64,000 nt of DNA from Dipteronia dyeriana (GCA_032871835.1 CM065297.1:71411253-71475252), one strand, 5' to 3'. Numbered from the stretch's first letter, positions 32,893 to 45,499 are shown. Made by a program: numbers and translations. The notes: generated by a model from the sequence alone, not told the origin.

Positions 32893-34798
32893 CTACTGTC
32901 GAGGTATCTGCTCAGTCCTGAAACCTTTGAATTTGCTCTTAAGCTGTTGAACTAGCTTCAGGTAGGCAATCATGTTATCCCCTTTTGCTTGATAATCCCT
33001 AGAGACTCGGTTGACTATGAGCAACGAGTCACTCATGACCTGCAGGTAATCGATCCCAAGCTCTGCGGCCGCCCTTATTCCGGCTAAGAGGGCTTCATAT
33101 TCTGCCTCATTGTTAGTAGCTTTAAACTCAAATCTGAAACAGTGGAAGCATTCAATCCGTTCTGGGTCTATCAGAACTATGCTCGATCCTCCCCCGACTT
33201 GCCAGGACGTTCCATCTGTGTAAAGGATCCATGACTTGCAATCTTCCGGCCATCTATTAAACTCTAGAATCCTCTCGGGAGCTATGTTCGTTGCTGCGGA
33301 GGTCGCTTGGCCTAGGGGCATTGAGAACTCTGCTACAAAGTCCGCCAAAGCCTGGTCTTTAATTGCAGTTTTGGGTTTATACCTTAAATCAAACTAGGTG
33401 AGCTCTAAGGCCCATAAAACCAACCTTCTGGATACATCCGTCTTTTACAAGAATTGACGGAGGGGTTGGTCTGTCACTACTGCTATTGAATGAGCTTGAA
33501 AATAGAGACAGAGCTTCTTTGCCGAGGTTACCAAGGTATAAGCAAGCTTCTCCAGAAGGGTATAATTTTTCTCGGGCTTGGTTAGAGCATAACTCACGTA
33601 GTAGATAGGCCGTTAGACCCTATCTCTACACTTTCTGACCAAGGCTCCACTTATTGCAGTCTCTGCTCCAGGACTTGGTTTGACAAGTAGCAGAAGGCTT
33701 GGCAGATATTTCTTCAAGGCTTGAAAAACTTGTTCACTCTCCTTGGTGCCATTTCATGTTTTTTCCCTGCTTGATGGCTTTGAAAAAAGGGAGACATTTA
33801 TCGGTAGACCGAGAAAGAACCTGTTGAGCACTGCTACCTGCCTGGTCAAGACTTGAACCTATTTAAGTGACGTGGGGGATTCTAAGTCCATGATAGCCGT
33901 AATCTTTTCTGAGTTAGCCTCTATCCCGCTCTCATGGACCATAAAATTTCCCGCAGTCACCCTAAAGGTGCATTTGGAGGGGTTTAATCTCATCTGATTC
34001 TCCATTAAGATCATGAAAGTTCTGCGAAGGTCGCCCAGATGGCTTTCAGAGGTTGATAACTCGGTGATCATGTCTTCGATGTACACTTATATTGATCTCC
34101 CAATTTCGGGCTTGAACAACCGATTAACTAGCCGTTGATATGTAGCTCCTGTGTTCTTAAGCCCGAAAGGCATCACCTTGTAGCAATATATACCCCGTTC
34201 AGTGATGAAACTGGTATTTCTTGGTCAGTGTGGTGCATCATAATTTGGTTGTATCCTGAAAACGTGTCCATGAAGCTCAGGAGCTTGTTTCTAGAGGTAG
34301 AGTCAACTAGCTGATGGATTTTTGGTAGAGGGAAACTGTCTTTCAGACACGTTCAGTTGAGGTCAGTATAATCAACGCACATGCGCTACTTCCATTTACC
34401 TTTGTGACCATCACCACGTTGGCGATCCACTCAGGATAGCGTGCTCCTCGGATGAAGCCCGCTCAGGTCAATTTGTCCACTTCTTCTTAAACCGCGACAT
34501 TTCTTTCAGCATTGAAGTGACACCTTTTTTATTTGATGGGTTTGAAGGTCGGATCCACTGCCAGTCGGTGAGCAGTCAAAGTCATCGGGATCCCAGGCAT
34601 CTAGTTGTGACTCCAAGTGAAGATGTCATTGAACTCTGTGAGGAGCCAGACTAAACTCTCATTCACGCCCGGCTCAAGGGTGACTCTGACCCTGATGACC
34701 TTTGAGGGATCGTTTATCCGGATGGACACTTCTTCCAATTCATCCACTGGATGCCCACTGGCCAATTTCGTTCTCTGTTCCTCCTTGTCTGGCACCAC
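32893..34798 (-). pseudogene. Reverse transcriptase and RNase H of element C
   Basis: The pre-RT segment with FNDIFTWSHN is at 34601-34650. The palm motif near 34360-34390 (VDYTDLN) is broken by stops. The catalytic box reads VYIEDM (about 34080) instead of YIDD, a change of an essential Asp. RNase H is at 32893-33348, with DCKSWILYTDGTS, FEFKATNNEAEYEALLAGI and ELGIDYLQVMSDSLLIVNRV, keeping the acidic residues D, E and D. RT is inactive by its active-site change; RNase H is the best kept part. Confidence 0.8.
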
Positions 34799-34989
34799 GG
34801 GGTCATCATTTGGGTAACTTATGGGTCATGCATCTTCCAAGGTCAATACAGGTGTTGTCACATCCTGGATCGTTGTTACCTAGGCAAGTTGTTTTACAAG
34901 AATTTTAGGGTTAGCAGACATTGCATAGCATCTCCTGGCTGCTAGCTGGTCACCCCGTACTTTCCCTACCTTGTCTCCTACTGGGAACT

Positions 34990-35400
34990 TCAGTACGTTG
35001 TGGTAAAGATGATAAAAATGACCTTCCTAATATTGCATTGTAGGCCAACAGGGTACCTACCACCACGAAGTCAGTAATGACATTCTACTGGAGAGGTGTG
35101 GTTCCGATGATTACCGGTAGGATTTTTGATCCTACGGGTATGGTTGAGTCCCCAATGAACCCATACAACGGAGTAGTGCAACTATTGTAACACCACTGTT
35201 TCAAGTTCAGCTTTTCCAAAGTGTGTGCAACTATTGTAACACCACTGTTTCAAGTTCAGCTTTTCCAAAGTGTCTTTAAATAGGATGTCGACGCTGTTGC
35301 TTATGTCAATAAGCACACGGTGTACCATGCAGTTGGAAATCTGTACCATGATCACCATGGGATCATCATGAGGCGGCACGGTGTCGTAGACATCCGCTTC
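34990..35400 (-). pseudogene. Aspartic protease of element C, with 49-bp duplication
   Basis: The protease segment (IVMVQISNCMVHRVLIDISN, then VDILFKDTLEKLNLKQW) is followed by a direct duplication of 49 bp: the GTGCAACTATTG block starts at 35176 and again at 35225. 49 is not a multiple of 3, so it shifts the frame. The active site reads DIS instead of D-[ST]-G. Confidence 0.75.
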
Positions 35401-35639
35401 AGAGAAAATGATCTAAGACATCGGAGAAAGTTTGATCGGGCTCCGGTCGACCTTGTAGATATACCGCCCTTCGTCCACACGAGGTATTTTTCTTGCATGG
35501 TTTTTCCTGGAATTATTAGAGGTGCCAGCCAAAGTAGGCCCCTCACTGATGGTATGTATTATCTAGATTTGTTGCATCAGATCCACCTGCTCCCCTTTTT
35601 TTTCTCAAGGTGCTCGTAGATCTCGGCTTGAACTTCCCT

Positions 35640-37388
35640 TCCGGTTTGAATGTTATCCCTGACCTACTGCAAGAACTCTACCAAACATCATCCCCTTATC
35701 AAAGCCTTGATCTGATTTCGCAGGTTATAGCACTCTGAAGTGTTGTGTCCCACATCTTCGTGAAAGTCACAAAACTTATAGCGATTTCTCTTATCGACGG
35801 GGGATTTCATGGGTGCAGGCTTCTGTAGCAACCCCTTGTCTCAAATGAAGAGATAGATTGTATCACGGGATACATTTAAGGGGGTGCAATGATCATACCC
35901 TCTTTCATCTTGAGCTGTCAGAGCCACTGTCCTGGGAGGAGGCGAAACCCACAAAGGAGTTCGCTTCGCTGGATACCTTTCCAATCTGGGTTGAGAAATA
36001 GGGAAGCGATACGTCGACATGTCGGGGGGTTTGTTCTAGCTTTTCTAAGCTTGCTCGAGTTTTGGAGCTTCCTTCTTTTGTCGCTTTACGGCTCTTACAT
36101 CGTCGTGCTCCATCTTGACCTTGAGTTGTTCATCGACATCCACTTGCTCTAAAGCCCGATCATAGGCTTCTTGATAGGTCTCTGGAGGTAGCTTGGCAAA
36201 AGACCGGAAAAGCTTGTCCGCTCACAAGTTTCTTCTGAAATTGGCGAGGGTCTCTTTCTCAATGAAGACCCCCATCTGGATGACTTCTTTATGGAACCGC
36301 TCTACATAAGCCCGGAGGGTTTCTTCTCTCTCCTAGATCACATACTATAGATGGATTGGATCCTTCAATCGGGGATTAACTCCCTAGAATTATGAGTAAA
36401 AGTCAGTTGACAGCTTCGTGAAGGAATCCACACTGCCAGAGGGTAGCTTTCGGAACCAGGTCTTAACGTAATTCATCAACGTAGTTGGGAACATCTGGTA
36501 TAAGGCGGCTCTGGTTGTGTTCTAGACCTCCATCTGCTGGACGAAACTCTCCAAATGGCTCAAGGGATCCTCTGTTCTTGAGAATCCATCAGTAGGTATC
36601 TTGAATTTTGGAGGGAGTTTCACCTCCCGGATCCTTCTGTTAAAGGGAGCATTCATCTCACTTAGAGGATCTTTCTTGTCTTCCTTGTATTTTTTCCTTC
36701 TTCATCAACTGGATCTCTTTCTAAAGCTCAGCCAATTGGTCTCTCAGACGCTTGTTCTCGGGTTTCCTTGAATTAATCTCTGATTCCTCATTGTCAGACT
36801 CTTCTGACGAGCTGGTGATCTCTGTCTGACTCCTTCTACAGACAGGATCTGCCTAGCAGCTTAGCAAGCTTTCTTACCCTCTAGCTCGGGCTTCCCTCTT
36901 TGAAGTTGTAGGGTGAAGAAACTCTCGTCTCTCCCAGGGAAGGACGTCCGCCACAGACTTAACTTGTCTGGGTTGGTAACGTGGTGGAGCTTTAGGAACG
37001 GGGGCATAGGCCCTAACCTATCCTGGATCGAGGGTTTGGGTACAGTTCCTTTACGAGCTGGCTCTGGAGGGGTAGGCCCTAGGTGATCAAAAGCGGGTCA
37101 CCGAATCCCGGGCCTGCTTGGTTCCCCTTGGTTACAGAGGTTCGCTTGCTGGACAGTAATACCTTCAGCGAGCAGTCGAAGGCGGACTTTTTCCATGAAG
37201 ACCACCGCTTGTTGATCAAATGCGATTTGGCTTCCCATAACAGGATCCAAAGCCCGCACAGTGGTGGGCTGGTCTAGGACCTGGCCACGGAGCCTGGATT
37301 TTCTTCCTTTCCTCAAGACCTTTCGCGTCGACGCAATTGAAGGTTGTCCCGATGGGCCTGACTGTCCTTGGGAGGAGTGAAGCCTCAT
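35640..37388 (-). pseudogene. Gag of element C
   Basis: Start at 37386-37388 (MRLHSSQGQ). An open N-terminal part runs to 37098 (KGRKSRLRGQVLDQPTTV, MGSQIAFDQQAVVFMEKVRL). The capsid core at about 36240-36495 has TWFRKLPSGSVDSFTKLSTD and EETLRAYVERFHKEV. A modified zinc knuckle CDFHEDVGHNTSEC is near 35740-35780. Stops interrupt the core and the linker. Confidence 0.75.
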
Positions 37389-37442
37389 GATTACTATTAA
37401 GATGACACATATATGAATATAAAAATGATGGTGTGGAAGTTG

Positions 37443-37461
37443 TTCCCCACAGACGGTGCAA
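37443..37461 (-). other. Primer binding site of element C
   Basis: On the minus strand TTGCACCGTCTGTGGGGAA, one mutation at the start relative to element B, 5 bp from the LTR end. Confidence 0.7.
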
Positions 37462-37466
37462 GAAAG

Positions 37467-38683
37467 TGTTAATGGGAAATTTGCTCAAGATGAGAAATTC
37501 CAACTAACACCCTCGAGACCACTACCACAGAGGTGGTGGTCGGGGTCGGTACCTTTGATACCTGACTTGTTTAGATATAAAAGAATGTTTGAATGACCAT
37601 ATCAAAATGAGAGCTTTATTAATGAACACTTGTGATATACATGAATCTCTCATATACACACACAATCTCTCTAGGACATAAGAAGGTTGCAACTTCGTGC
37701 TTGTTGAATAGTAGATACAATGATGGTTGTGTTCTGATCACAGAATTTAGGCTTGATCTCCTTCTCCCTTTATATCACTCTATTTCTGCATATCCCCATT
37801 TCATCTCTGCTTGGCCTTATTTATATTATGTCCAAGTAGGTTTAAACTCATAAATATCCCGCCACGATCCCATGAATTCGTTCCCCCCTTATCGGACGGG
37901 ATTCGTTCTTTTGAAAGTTGTTGACTTCGAATTGATAACGGATTCTATGATATCTTTGACGAAGATAAGTTTGTTTCCTTTTTGGAATCAAATTCTTGAC
38001 TTACACGTATGCAGAATTAATGTTGGTTATAATGTAGATACGATCTTATGTGTACTCACGACATGATTCTTCATGGAGGTCATCAAGTTAGTTGTTTGTT
38101 GTCTCGTAGAGCGAGGCACATCAATGCTTTGGTTATGTTCTCAAGAGCTTGGGATGGACTTTTCTCTACCCTTTGGAGCTTGAGACGTCCCTGTAGACAT
38201 TCTTGGGAGGTAGCACAGATCTGATCCACTTAGAGGCCCTCTTTCTCCTTGTACCGTGGAGGGGACAGCAGGCTCCTGGAGAGGTTGATGGGCTTCCAGT
38301 TTAGGCTATGAGTTAAGTTTGATCTCCGGAAGCCTTAACCTGGAGGAAGCTTGCTTTTCTTGTTTGGCTTCACTTCAAATGCTTCTTGAGCTCAGGCAAT
38401 CCTACATTGCTTTCAATAGGTGGTTTTAGAGCCCGACCCCAGGAACCGTGTTTCCTAGGTAGGTGGCCTCGAGAAGCCCTGATTCCAGTGTCCCTGTGAG
38501 GGCTCGACCTGGTCGTGCCTAGCTTCATCCCTGATAGTTCTGAAGCCTGACCATTCTTCCTTGCTTCTACGAGGTAGTTTAATGGTCGGCCCGAGGTCTC
38601 ATGAATGTCGAATTTGGGCTTTAATTCGGGCTAGGAGAGTGGAAAATTTCTCTTTGACCCCTAGCAAAATTTCACTATTAAAA
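37467..38683 (-). repeat. 5' LTR of Tat element C
   Basis: About 1217 bp, starting TGTTAATGGGAAATTTGC. The right end has lost its CA (ACTATTAAAA where copy B has ACTATTAACA). It aligns fully with 18212-19459. Confidence 0.85.
37818..37825 (-). promoter_or_regulatory. LTR TATA box (element C)
   Basis: TATTTATA on plus (TATAAATA on the element's strand), 351 bp from the left LTR end, identical in offset to B. Confidence 0.65.
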
Positions 38684-38924
38684 GAAATATTTCTAGACCT
38701 TTTAAAAGCGTGTTAATTTTATTTTTTACTCCATATTAGAATGTGGCTTTTATCGTTCCAAGGGCAGCCCTAACCATTAGGGCACAAATCAATCGCTTTA
38801 ACCCGAAAGGGTCAGAAGCGAGGGAAGAGGTCGAAGTATTGAAATCCAGCTCTAGTCCCTCTATCGAATACAAGGACCACACTCCAGGCAAGTTGCAGCG
38901 TTCGTAGAGAGTATCCGCCTTTGG

Positions 38925-39860
38925 ATGATCATAGAAGGTATCACCCCTCAGCTCACGGTACCTGACACCAAAGGTGATACCACTAAACCAGATACAAGGA
39001 TTCCATCTTTTGACAGACTTGGACCACCACCTTATATACCGGTCCATGATAGACTTAGGACCCTATCCCTAGTTTCGGACCGGCCCACCAACTTTCAGCC
39101 TCGACAGGTGAAGTCTGCATTTGATATCCTTCCTAGAAAGCCTCACCTCCAGCCTAGATCGGCAGTAGATAAGAGGGATCCTTGAACTACCGTGAGAGGT
39201 TGTGCCAATAATAGAAGATCGCTCGGGAAAACCTTCCCTAATGAGAGAACCATGACGAAGCCTCTGTGGCATCGGAGGGGTCAGACAGTAAGGATTCAGA
39301 GATGGAGTCCATGAATGGTGGATCTAAGCGCCTCCTAGACCAGGTGGCTAGAATGGCTAAAGAGATCCAAGAGCTAGAGAAAGGTAAACACAGGAAGACT
39401 GGAAGGATCCCCTAGGTGAGATGAACGCACCATTCTCCAAAAGAATCAGAGAGGATAAGTTGGCCTCTAAATTTAAGATACCGACCGATAAATACTCTAG
39501 AATAGAGGATCCCTTGAACCACCTTGAGAGCTTCATGCAGCAAATGGAGGTCCAGAATACTACCCGAACTGCCATTTGCAGGATGTTCCTGACGACATTA
39601 ACCGATTATTCTAAGACATGGTTCAAAAATTTACCACAATGTTCAAAACATTACCACCAACTAGTTTCGACTCCTTTACCAAGTTAACCAATGATTTTTG
39701 TGCTCAGTTCCAAGGTATCAAACCTCTACCCAAGGATCCCATCCACCTCTAATATATGATCCCTACGTAGAGAAATTCATTAAAGAAGTGGTCTAAATAG
39801 GAGTATATGTAGAGAAGGAAACCATGTCCAACTCTAGGAGAAACTTGTGGGTTGACAGAC
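38925..39860 (+). pseudogene. Gag of element D, N-terminal part
   Basis: The N-terminal segment 38925-39183 has ITPQLTVPDTKGDTTKPDTR and SFDRLGPPP, matching the ITVQQAN...LGPTPP block of B and C. The capsid core starts at 39421: MNAPFSKRIREDKLASKFKI, HLESFMQQMEVQ, MFLTTLTDYSKTWFKNLP, FTKLTNDFCAQF. Near 39850 (RRNLWVDRLF) the reading stops at the inserted LTR. It resumes at about 42030. Confidence 0.75.
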
Positions 39861-42020
39861 TGTTCTGATTATTAGGATTTAGATTTGTGTTGGCTTAATT
39901 CCATAACAAAAATTCATTTCTTTTGTAATGCTTAGTTACTTAAGTGGTTCATGATGATAAGAACTTCAAGAAAGACAAGCAGCTACTCATGATACAAAGT
40001 TTATCTTCAAGAGGATAGGTACTATTCTTGGATGCTAAGGTATAGATATTCTTCTTCTTCCTCTTGCAAGGCGTAAGCGCACACACACACAATTCATACA
40101 TTTGTGTCCCTACATAGCTGTACACCATTAACTGTTCACACATATACATATCATACATTTATGTCCCTATATCGTAGCATATCATTTGGTATATCACATT
40201 CACACACTTGAAGTTGAATGCTCATGCATTTGTATGAAAGCAACATGTTTTGGAAAATGCATGGTTGGAGACTATCTCTATGTAGTTTGCATTCTTGTTT
40301 AAAATGTGTTTGTTTGTTTATATGTTCGTATATCATGGAACTTGAACTTGATTTTATTCTTAGATTATTCATGATTGAGTTTTGGTCATTTCGGTTACTC
40401 ATACTATTGATTTTGAGTTCTAAGTCAAAAGATACTACACTTTCAACTCATGTTGCATACATTGTCTTCATCTTCATATATCGAGTCAAATTCTTATTTT
40501 CTGGGTTTATTATCTTATATTTATATGTTCTTGAGAGGGACTCGGTTCATAATCTTCAAATGGATTCGAATTCGGAGTTCTGAGGCCAAAGAACTGTAGA
40601 AGAACGCGAGAGGAGCGCAAGGGAAGAGGTGCGATGGCATAAGCCATCACTTGAGCATCTTCCCGAGATGGCGCGTGGCCATCTCGGCCCCAAAGATTCT
40701 CTGCCCCGAGATGCCCATGCACCATCTCGGGGAGGCACTAAATCATGGGGGCTTTTTGGTCTTTTGGGTCTTCTCTCTTAAAAACCTCTCTTTCCTTCTC
40801 ATTCTTTAGAAGTTGAGAAAGTTGAGAAATTGAAGACCAAGTGCAGAATTTTTTACTCAACATTTTGATTTTTGTTTTTGTGATAACTTCTTCATTTCTA
40901 CTCCGAATCACTTGATTCAAAAACCGATTTTGAGTGTCTTGAAGAGATATACAAACCCCAAGCATTCCCATAACCAAAGGATGTCTAGATTTTTCGTATT
41001 GATCAGATTTTCAGTTAGTGATTTTCATCCTTGTTGCTAAAATCATCTTCTTCTTAGTTTTCTTCTTAGATCTTCTTATTAATTGATGCTATTTGATTAA
41101 GAAGCATGACTAGGATGATTTTGATATCATTTTGTGGTTTGTTGATTTGATTTTCAAGTTTAGCTAGATTTGTTATAAATTGAATGATTTGTGCTAAACT
41201 TGATAAACATGAAATTGCTTCTAGAAATGTTTTGTTCTTATGCTTGATTGACTATTTCTAGATTTAATTTCATTTTCTAAGAACTAAGTCTACATCAATT
41301 GATATTCATTTTATTTATTTGGTTAGTTGATAACATGCTTAGGTTTTCTAGATACATTTGTGATTGTTCTTTGAAGGCATAATCTAGCTATCTAGTTGCA
41401 TGTCCAAAGAATTTGTCGATCATCATTTTCTATATTGAGTGCTTGTTTGCGTTTTATATTCATAATCACTTAGATGCCAATGAAGAGGTAGGAAGTCTCA
41501 TATCTTAGAGTGATTCTTTGATTTGAGCAATTGGAAGTCTTAGCTAGAGTCGGGAGGGCTCGGATAGCTAAGCAAGTGGAAGTCTCGATAAGAGGTAGGA
41601 GGCCTCAGATTGTTGAGCAAGGAAGTCTTAGTTAGAGTCGGGAGGACTCATATAACTAAGCAAGGAAGTCTTGTCTAGGGTCAGGAGGATTCGGATAGGT
41701 GAGTAAGGAATCTTCCTAGAGACAGGAGGTCTTGGATAGGAAGTCGACTTAGTAGATCACTACGTTCAAGGGTAGAGTAAGAGTGATAGCTTGGAGAGCA
41801 TGTGTTGATTGCTTGAGTGTGTAACTCTTATTTGAAATAGTGGATTTGCTTTTTTCGGTGGTTGTGGTATCAACCCGTGGATGTTTCCTCTTCGGAGGTT
41901 TACCACGTAAACATCTTGTGTCATTGGTTGCAATTTTCAGTTGACATTATTAAAATTGCATTGTTTTAAAATAAGATGAAAATTGGAGAATATAGCTATT
42001 CACCCCCCTTAGGTATATTT
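39861..42020 (+). repeat. Solo Copia-type LTR inserted in gag of element D
   Basis: About 2.1 kb of non-gag DNA lies between two gag halves. It matches the inverted fragment at 1-1760. Near its end are GGAGGTTTACCACGTAAA and TATTCACCCCCCTTAGG, sequences common at the ends of plant Copia LTRs. The exact ends and a target duplication could not be settled: TGTTCTG at 39861 is the likeliest start, and the end is between 41940 and 42026. No pol is inside, so a solo LTR is the simplest reading. Confidence 0.55.
41532..41750. repeat. Five-unit hairpin array in Copia LTR
   Basis: Units of about 43-45 bp, each starting GGAAGTCT and centred on GAGTCGGGAGG. Unit 1 arms are CTTAGCTA (41539-41546) and TAGCTAAG (41565-41572). 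Unit 3 arms are CTTAGTTA (41627-41634) and TAACTAAG (41653-41660). The C-to-T change in one arm is matched by G-to-A in the other. Confidence 0.8.
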
Positions 42021-42029
42021 ACACTATAA

Positions 42030-42640
42030 AGATAAAGGGAAATTCACTGATCATTTGCAAAACACGCACTTAAGACATGCTATAAGGCCCATGCCAGGCC
42101 CTTAGAGCTGGTGGAGATAGATGAACAACTCAGGGTCAAGATAGAGCATGATGACTTAAGATATGTCAAGCACCCAAAGAAGGAGGCACCTAAGTCTGTA
42201 CCGATCTAGAAGGTCCAGAATATACCTATAAACCGATCCTCTAACTAGCCACCACCTTTCTAGCCTCAGCGAGAGCGATACCCAATCAGGCTCCCAGAGC
42301 AATACCTCCAACCAGGGAAGTAGTGCGGATATCCAAATAGGAGGAAAGATATAGTCAATACACCTCTCTCAACAAATCCTATGAAACCATCTACCTCGCA
42401 GTCTATAACAAAGGGCTACTCAGGAACCGCATTCCAATCAAGGCACCAGCTGATCAACGAAATCGCTGCAAATACTGCGATTTCCATAAAGATGTGGGAC
42501 ATATCACATCAGAATGCTACTACCTCTGTAATCAGATCGAGGCACTAGTGATGGAAGGTTGCCTGGTAGAGTTCTTACAACTGGTGTGAGATAGCATCCA
42601 GGTAGGGAATGAGGTTAAGACAGATATCAAAGCAATAGAG
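42030..42640 (+). pseudogene. Gag of element D, C-terminal part with zinc knuckle
   Basis: Resumes the gag text (YKAHARPLELVEIDEQ, about 42075-42130), then a Pro/Gln-rich region and a modified zinc knuckle CKYCDFHKDVGHITSEC (about 42468-42520), followed by LVMEGCLVEFLQL. Several TAG stops. Same order as gag B and C. Confidence 0.7.
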
Positions 42641-42849
42641 AAAATGAGGAATGTGAAGGGGAATGATCTAATGCAGTAGATCCAGGTTACCCACACCATT
42701 AGCGGGGTCGCACTCTAGCTGAAACTTCTAATAATTCCAGAAAAAACCACGCTAGAATGGTGCCCCAGATCGAGGTAGGTTAGGACGTTCTCAGAATCGT
42801 CTAGGGGTCGTTAAGAATCTCCCGCTCAACTTTTATCGTTTTCATCGAG

Positions 42850-43257
42850 GATGATGTGTACAACACGGTATAACCTTATGATGACCTCATGGTTGTCACT
42901 GTACAGATAGTCAACTGCTTTGTCCACCGTGTATACATAGATGCCGGTAACAGTGTGGACATCCTCTTTAAGAATGTTTTGGAGAGGTTTAACCTGAAGC
43001 ACCCCTGCTACAATAGCTATACCACACCACTGTACTGGTTCATTGGGGACTCGTTGATACAAATTGGGTCATTGATCCTACCTATGACAGTAGGAGAAGC
43101 ACCATTCCAGCTGAATCTCATGACAGATTTTGTCAGGATGGATACCACGTTAGCCTACAACGCCATCTTTAGGAGGCCTTTCCTGTCAGCTCCCAAGAGT
43201 GTCCTATCAATCTACCGTAAGGTCTTGAAATTCTTAGTAGGTGACAAGGTGGGCTAG
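42850..43257 (+). pseudogene. Aspartic protease of element D
   Basis: Open at 42889-43257. VQIVNCFVHRVYIDAGNSVD has DAG at the active site; then ILFKNVLERFNLKHPCYNSY, and TLAYNAIFRRPFLSAPKSV equivalent to the ILGRPFL box. The reading is closed by a stop directly after VGDKVG, where the linker to RT continues. Confidence 0.75.
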
Positions 43258-43559
43258 GTACAAGGAGATCAAAAGGCAACGCGTAAATGCTACCCGGTGT
43301 CCACTAATTTAGTAGCGCTAGCTAAGCAATGTGCACAAGTAATTGTCATTCAAGACCAGGAATTGCTATGAGGGAATCTCGAGAACCTAGATACCACAGG
43401 GGATATGGGGCCAGTATAGGAGAAGCTTGAGGCAATGATTCCAATTGTAGAGGATATAGAAGAGTAGGATAGAGGGTGGCTACTAATCACCATGTAGATG
43501 AGTTAGAAGAGATATCAATCATAGGGGATGACCCCTCAAAGGTGGTTAAGACAGGAGTA

Positions 43560-44560
43560 GCGCAAGAAGAATGAGTGAAAGAGTGAAGGAGTGAATGAGG
43601 GTCTGGTTATTCTCCTTTGAGAGTACAATGACATCTTTGTCTGGTGCTATGAGGAGAAGCTAGGAATACCCATTTTTTTGGCAGCTCACATATTGGCGAT
43701 TGACACCACATTTAAACAAGTCAAACAGAAGTAATGACAATTCAACCCAGAGAGAATTTTCACGGTACATGAAGAGGTTGATAAGCTTTTGAAGGAAGGT
43801 TTATCAGGTAGCCCGATAATCTAAATAGATCGCTAACGTGATAATGGTGACCAAAGCAAATGGGAAGTGGTGCATGTGCTTTGATTACACCGACCTCAAC
43901 CGCACCTTTCCGAAGAACAATTTCTCGTTAATAAAAATCGATCAGTTAGTAGATTCAATGACATAAATTAAGCTCCTTACCTTCATGGATGCATTCTTAG
44001 GGTACAATTAGATCATGATGCACCCTACCGATCAAGATACGACCAGCTTCAGCACCAGGTAGGCCTTTATTGCTACAAGGAAATGCCATTTAGTCTTAAG
44101 AATAAAGGTGCTACCTACTGACGCTTGGTAAACCGGTTGTTCAATGAGCAAATAAGGAACTCGATAGAGGTGTATATCGATGACATGATAACTAAGTCCC
44201 ATGTAGCCGAGCAGCACCAGAACCATATTTTTCAGCTTTTTAGGTAGTTATAACTGAATATGGTTGAACCCTACCAAGTACACCTTCAAGGTAGCAGCAG
44301 GGAAGTTCCTTAGATTCATGGTCCACGAGAGAGGGATTGAAGCCAATCCAAAGATGATTATGGCCATCCTAAATCTTGAGTCTCAAACCTCTCTCAAACA
44401 GTTAAAAGACTTGACCGGTTGGTATCATCTCTTAACCGCTGCATGTCGCGGACCACCGATAAATGCCTTCCCTTCTTCAAAGCTATCAAGTAGGGGAAGA
44501 AAATAAAGTTGGACCAAAACAACAAGCTAGACTTCCAATCTTTGTTGAAGTACCTAGCTA
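43560..44560 (+). pseudogene. Reverse transcriptase of element D
   Basis: Palm motif KWCMCFDYTDLNRTFPKN at about 43865-43915, FMDAFLGYN at about 43985, the catalytic box VYIDDMITKS (about 44170-44200, both Asp kept), then NPTKYTFKVAAGKFLRFMVH and ERGIEANPKMIMAILNLESQ (44264-44400). Several frameshifts and TAG stops. It matches RT of element B residue for residue in these motifs. Confidence 0.75.
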
Positions 44561-45450
44561 GCCTACCACTGCTGGTCAAACTGATATTGATAACGGAGAC
44601 ACAATTGTACCTGGTAGTATTCCAGAGCGCTGTTAGTGGGGCCCTAGTAAAAGATTGTGGGAACGTGGTTTATCAAACCATCTATTATGTAAGCCTTGCT
44701 TTATCCAAACCGGAGAAAAACTACACCTCATAGAGAAGCTCGCCTTAGCCCTCTTGACCAAAACCTAGAAGCTCCCCACATACTTCCAAGCCCATTCAAT
44801 CGTAGTGGTTACTGATCAGCCACTAAGAGAGTTTCTTCAAAGACTAAATGTATCAAAAAGATTAGTGTTGTGGGCCCTCAAGCTTACCCAATACGATATC
44901 AGATACAAGGCCATAGCTACCATCAAGGCCCTATCACTAATAGACTTTGTGACGGAGTTCAGCATGTTACCTGATCCCGATGCCACTCTAAGCTTGAACG
45001 TAATCCCCCAGAAGGAACAAGAACCTGCAAACTGTCCCACTGATCGAGAAGTTTAGATTCTGTATATAGATGGAGCGACCAGTTAATCAGAAAGTGGAGC
45101 AGGAATTGTTCTGACAGATCCAGAGAAGGTCGATTGTTGCCACTTCTTTAGATTCAAGTTCAGTGCTACCAATAACGAGGCTGAGTATGAGGCCTTACTA
45201 GCAGGAATTAGGGTTATTGTAGAACTCGATGCAGATTATCTCCATGCCAAGAGCGTTTCGTAACTTGTGGTCAACCATGTAACAGGGCAGTACCAAGCAA
45301 TAGGTGACAATATGGCGGCCTACCTTGAAAGGGCCTAGAAACTTATTGCCCGGTTCATGGGATTCAAGATAGAGTAGATACATAGGTAGCAGAACCAACA
45401 GGCTGATGTCCTTGCTAAGATAGCTGCAAATAGAGAACATGTACTGCCAA
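44561..45450 (+). pseudogene. RNase H of element D
   Basis: The connection segment with FQSAVSGALVKD, LSKPEKNYT and VTDQPLREFLQRLNVSKRLV (44620-44870), then LYIDGAT (about 45060), FRFKFSATNNEAEYEALLAG (about 45150-45205) and the Asp region near 45240. Acidic residues D and E are visible. Stops and one frameshift. Confidence 0.7.
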
Positions 45451-45499
45451 AGGGGGTACCACTCCAGGTAATTTCCACGTCGAGCATAGTAGAAGGAAA

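Larger units (their letters stand above)
27693..38683 (-). mobile_element. Tat-lineage (Retand-like) Gypsy element C
   Basis: An 11-kb minus-strand element with every region of the family: 5' LTR, PBS, gag, protease, RT, RNase H, full-length integrase, 99-bp repeats, antisense ORF, and a 3' LTR truncated to its U3 part. It is the only copy with a full-length integrase region. All genes carry stops or frameshifts. It follows Athila-like element E on the left and Tat-like element D on the right. Confidence 0.8.
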
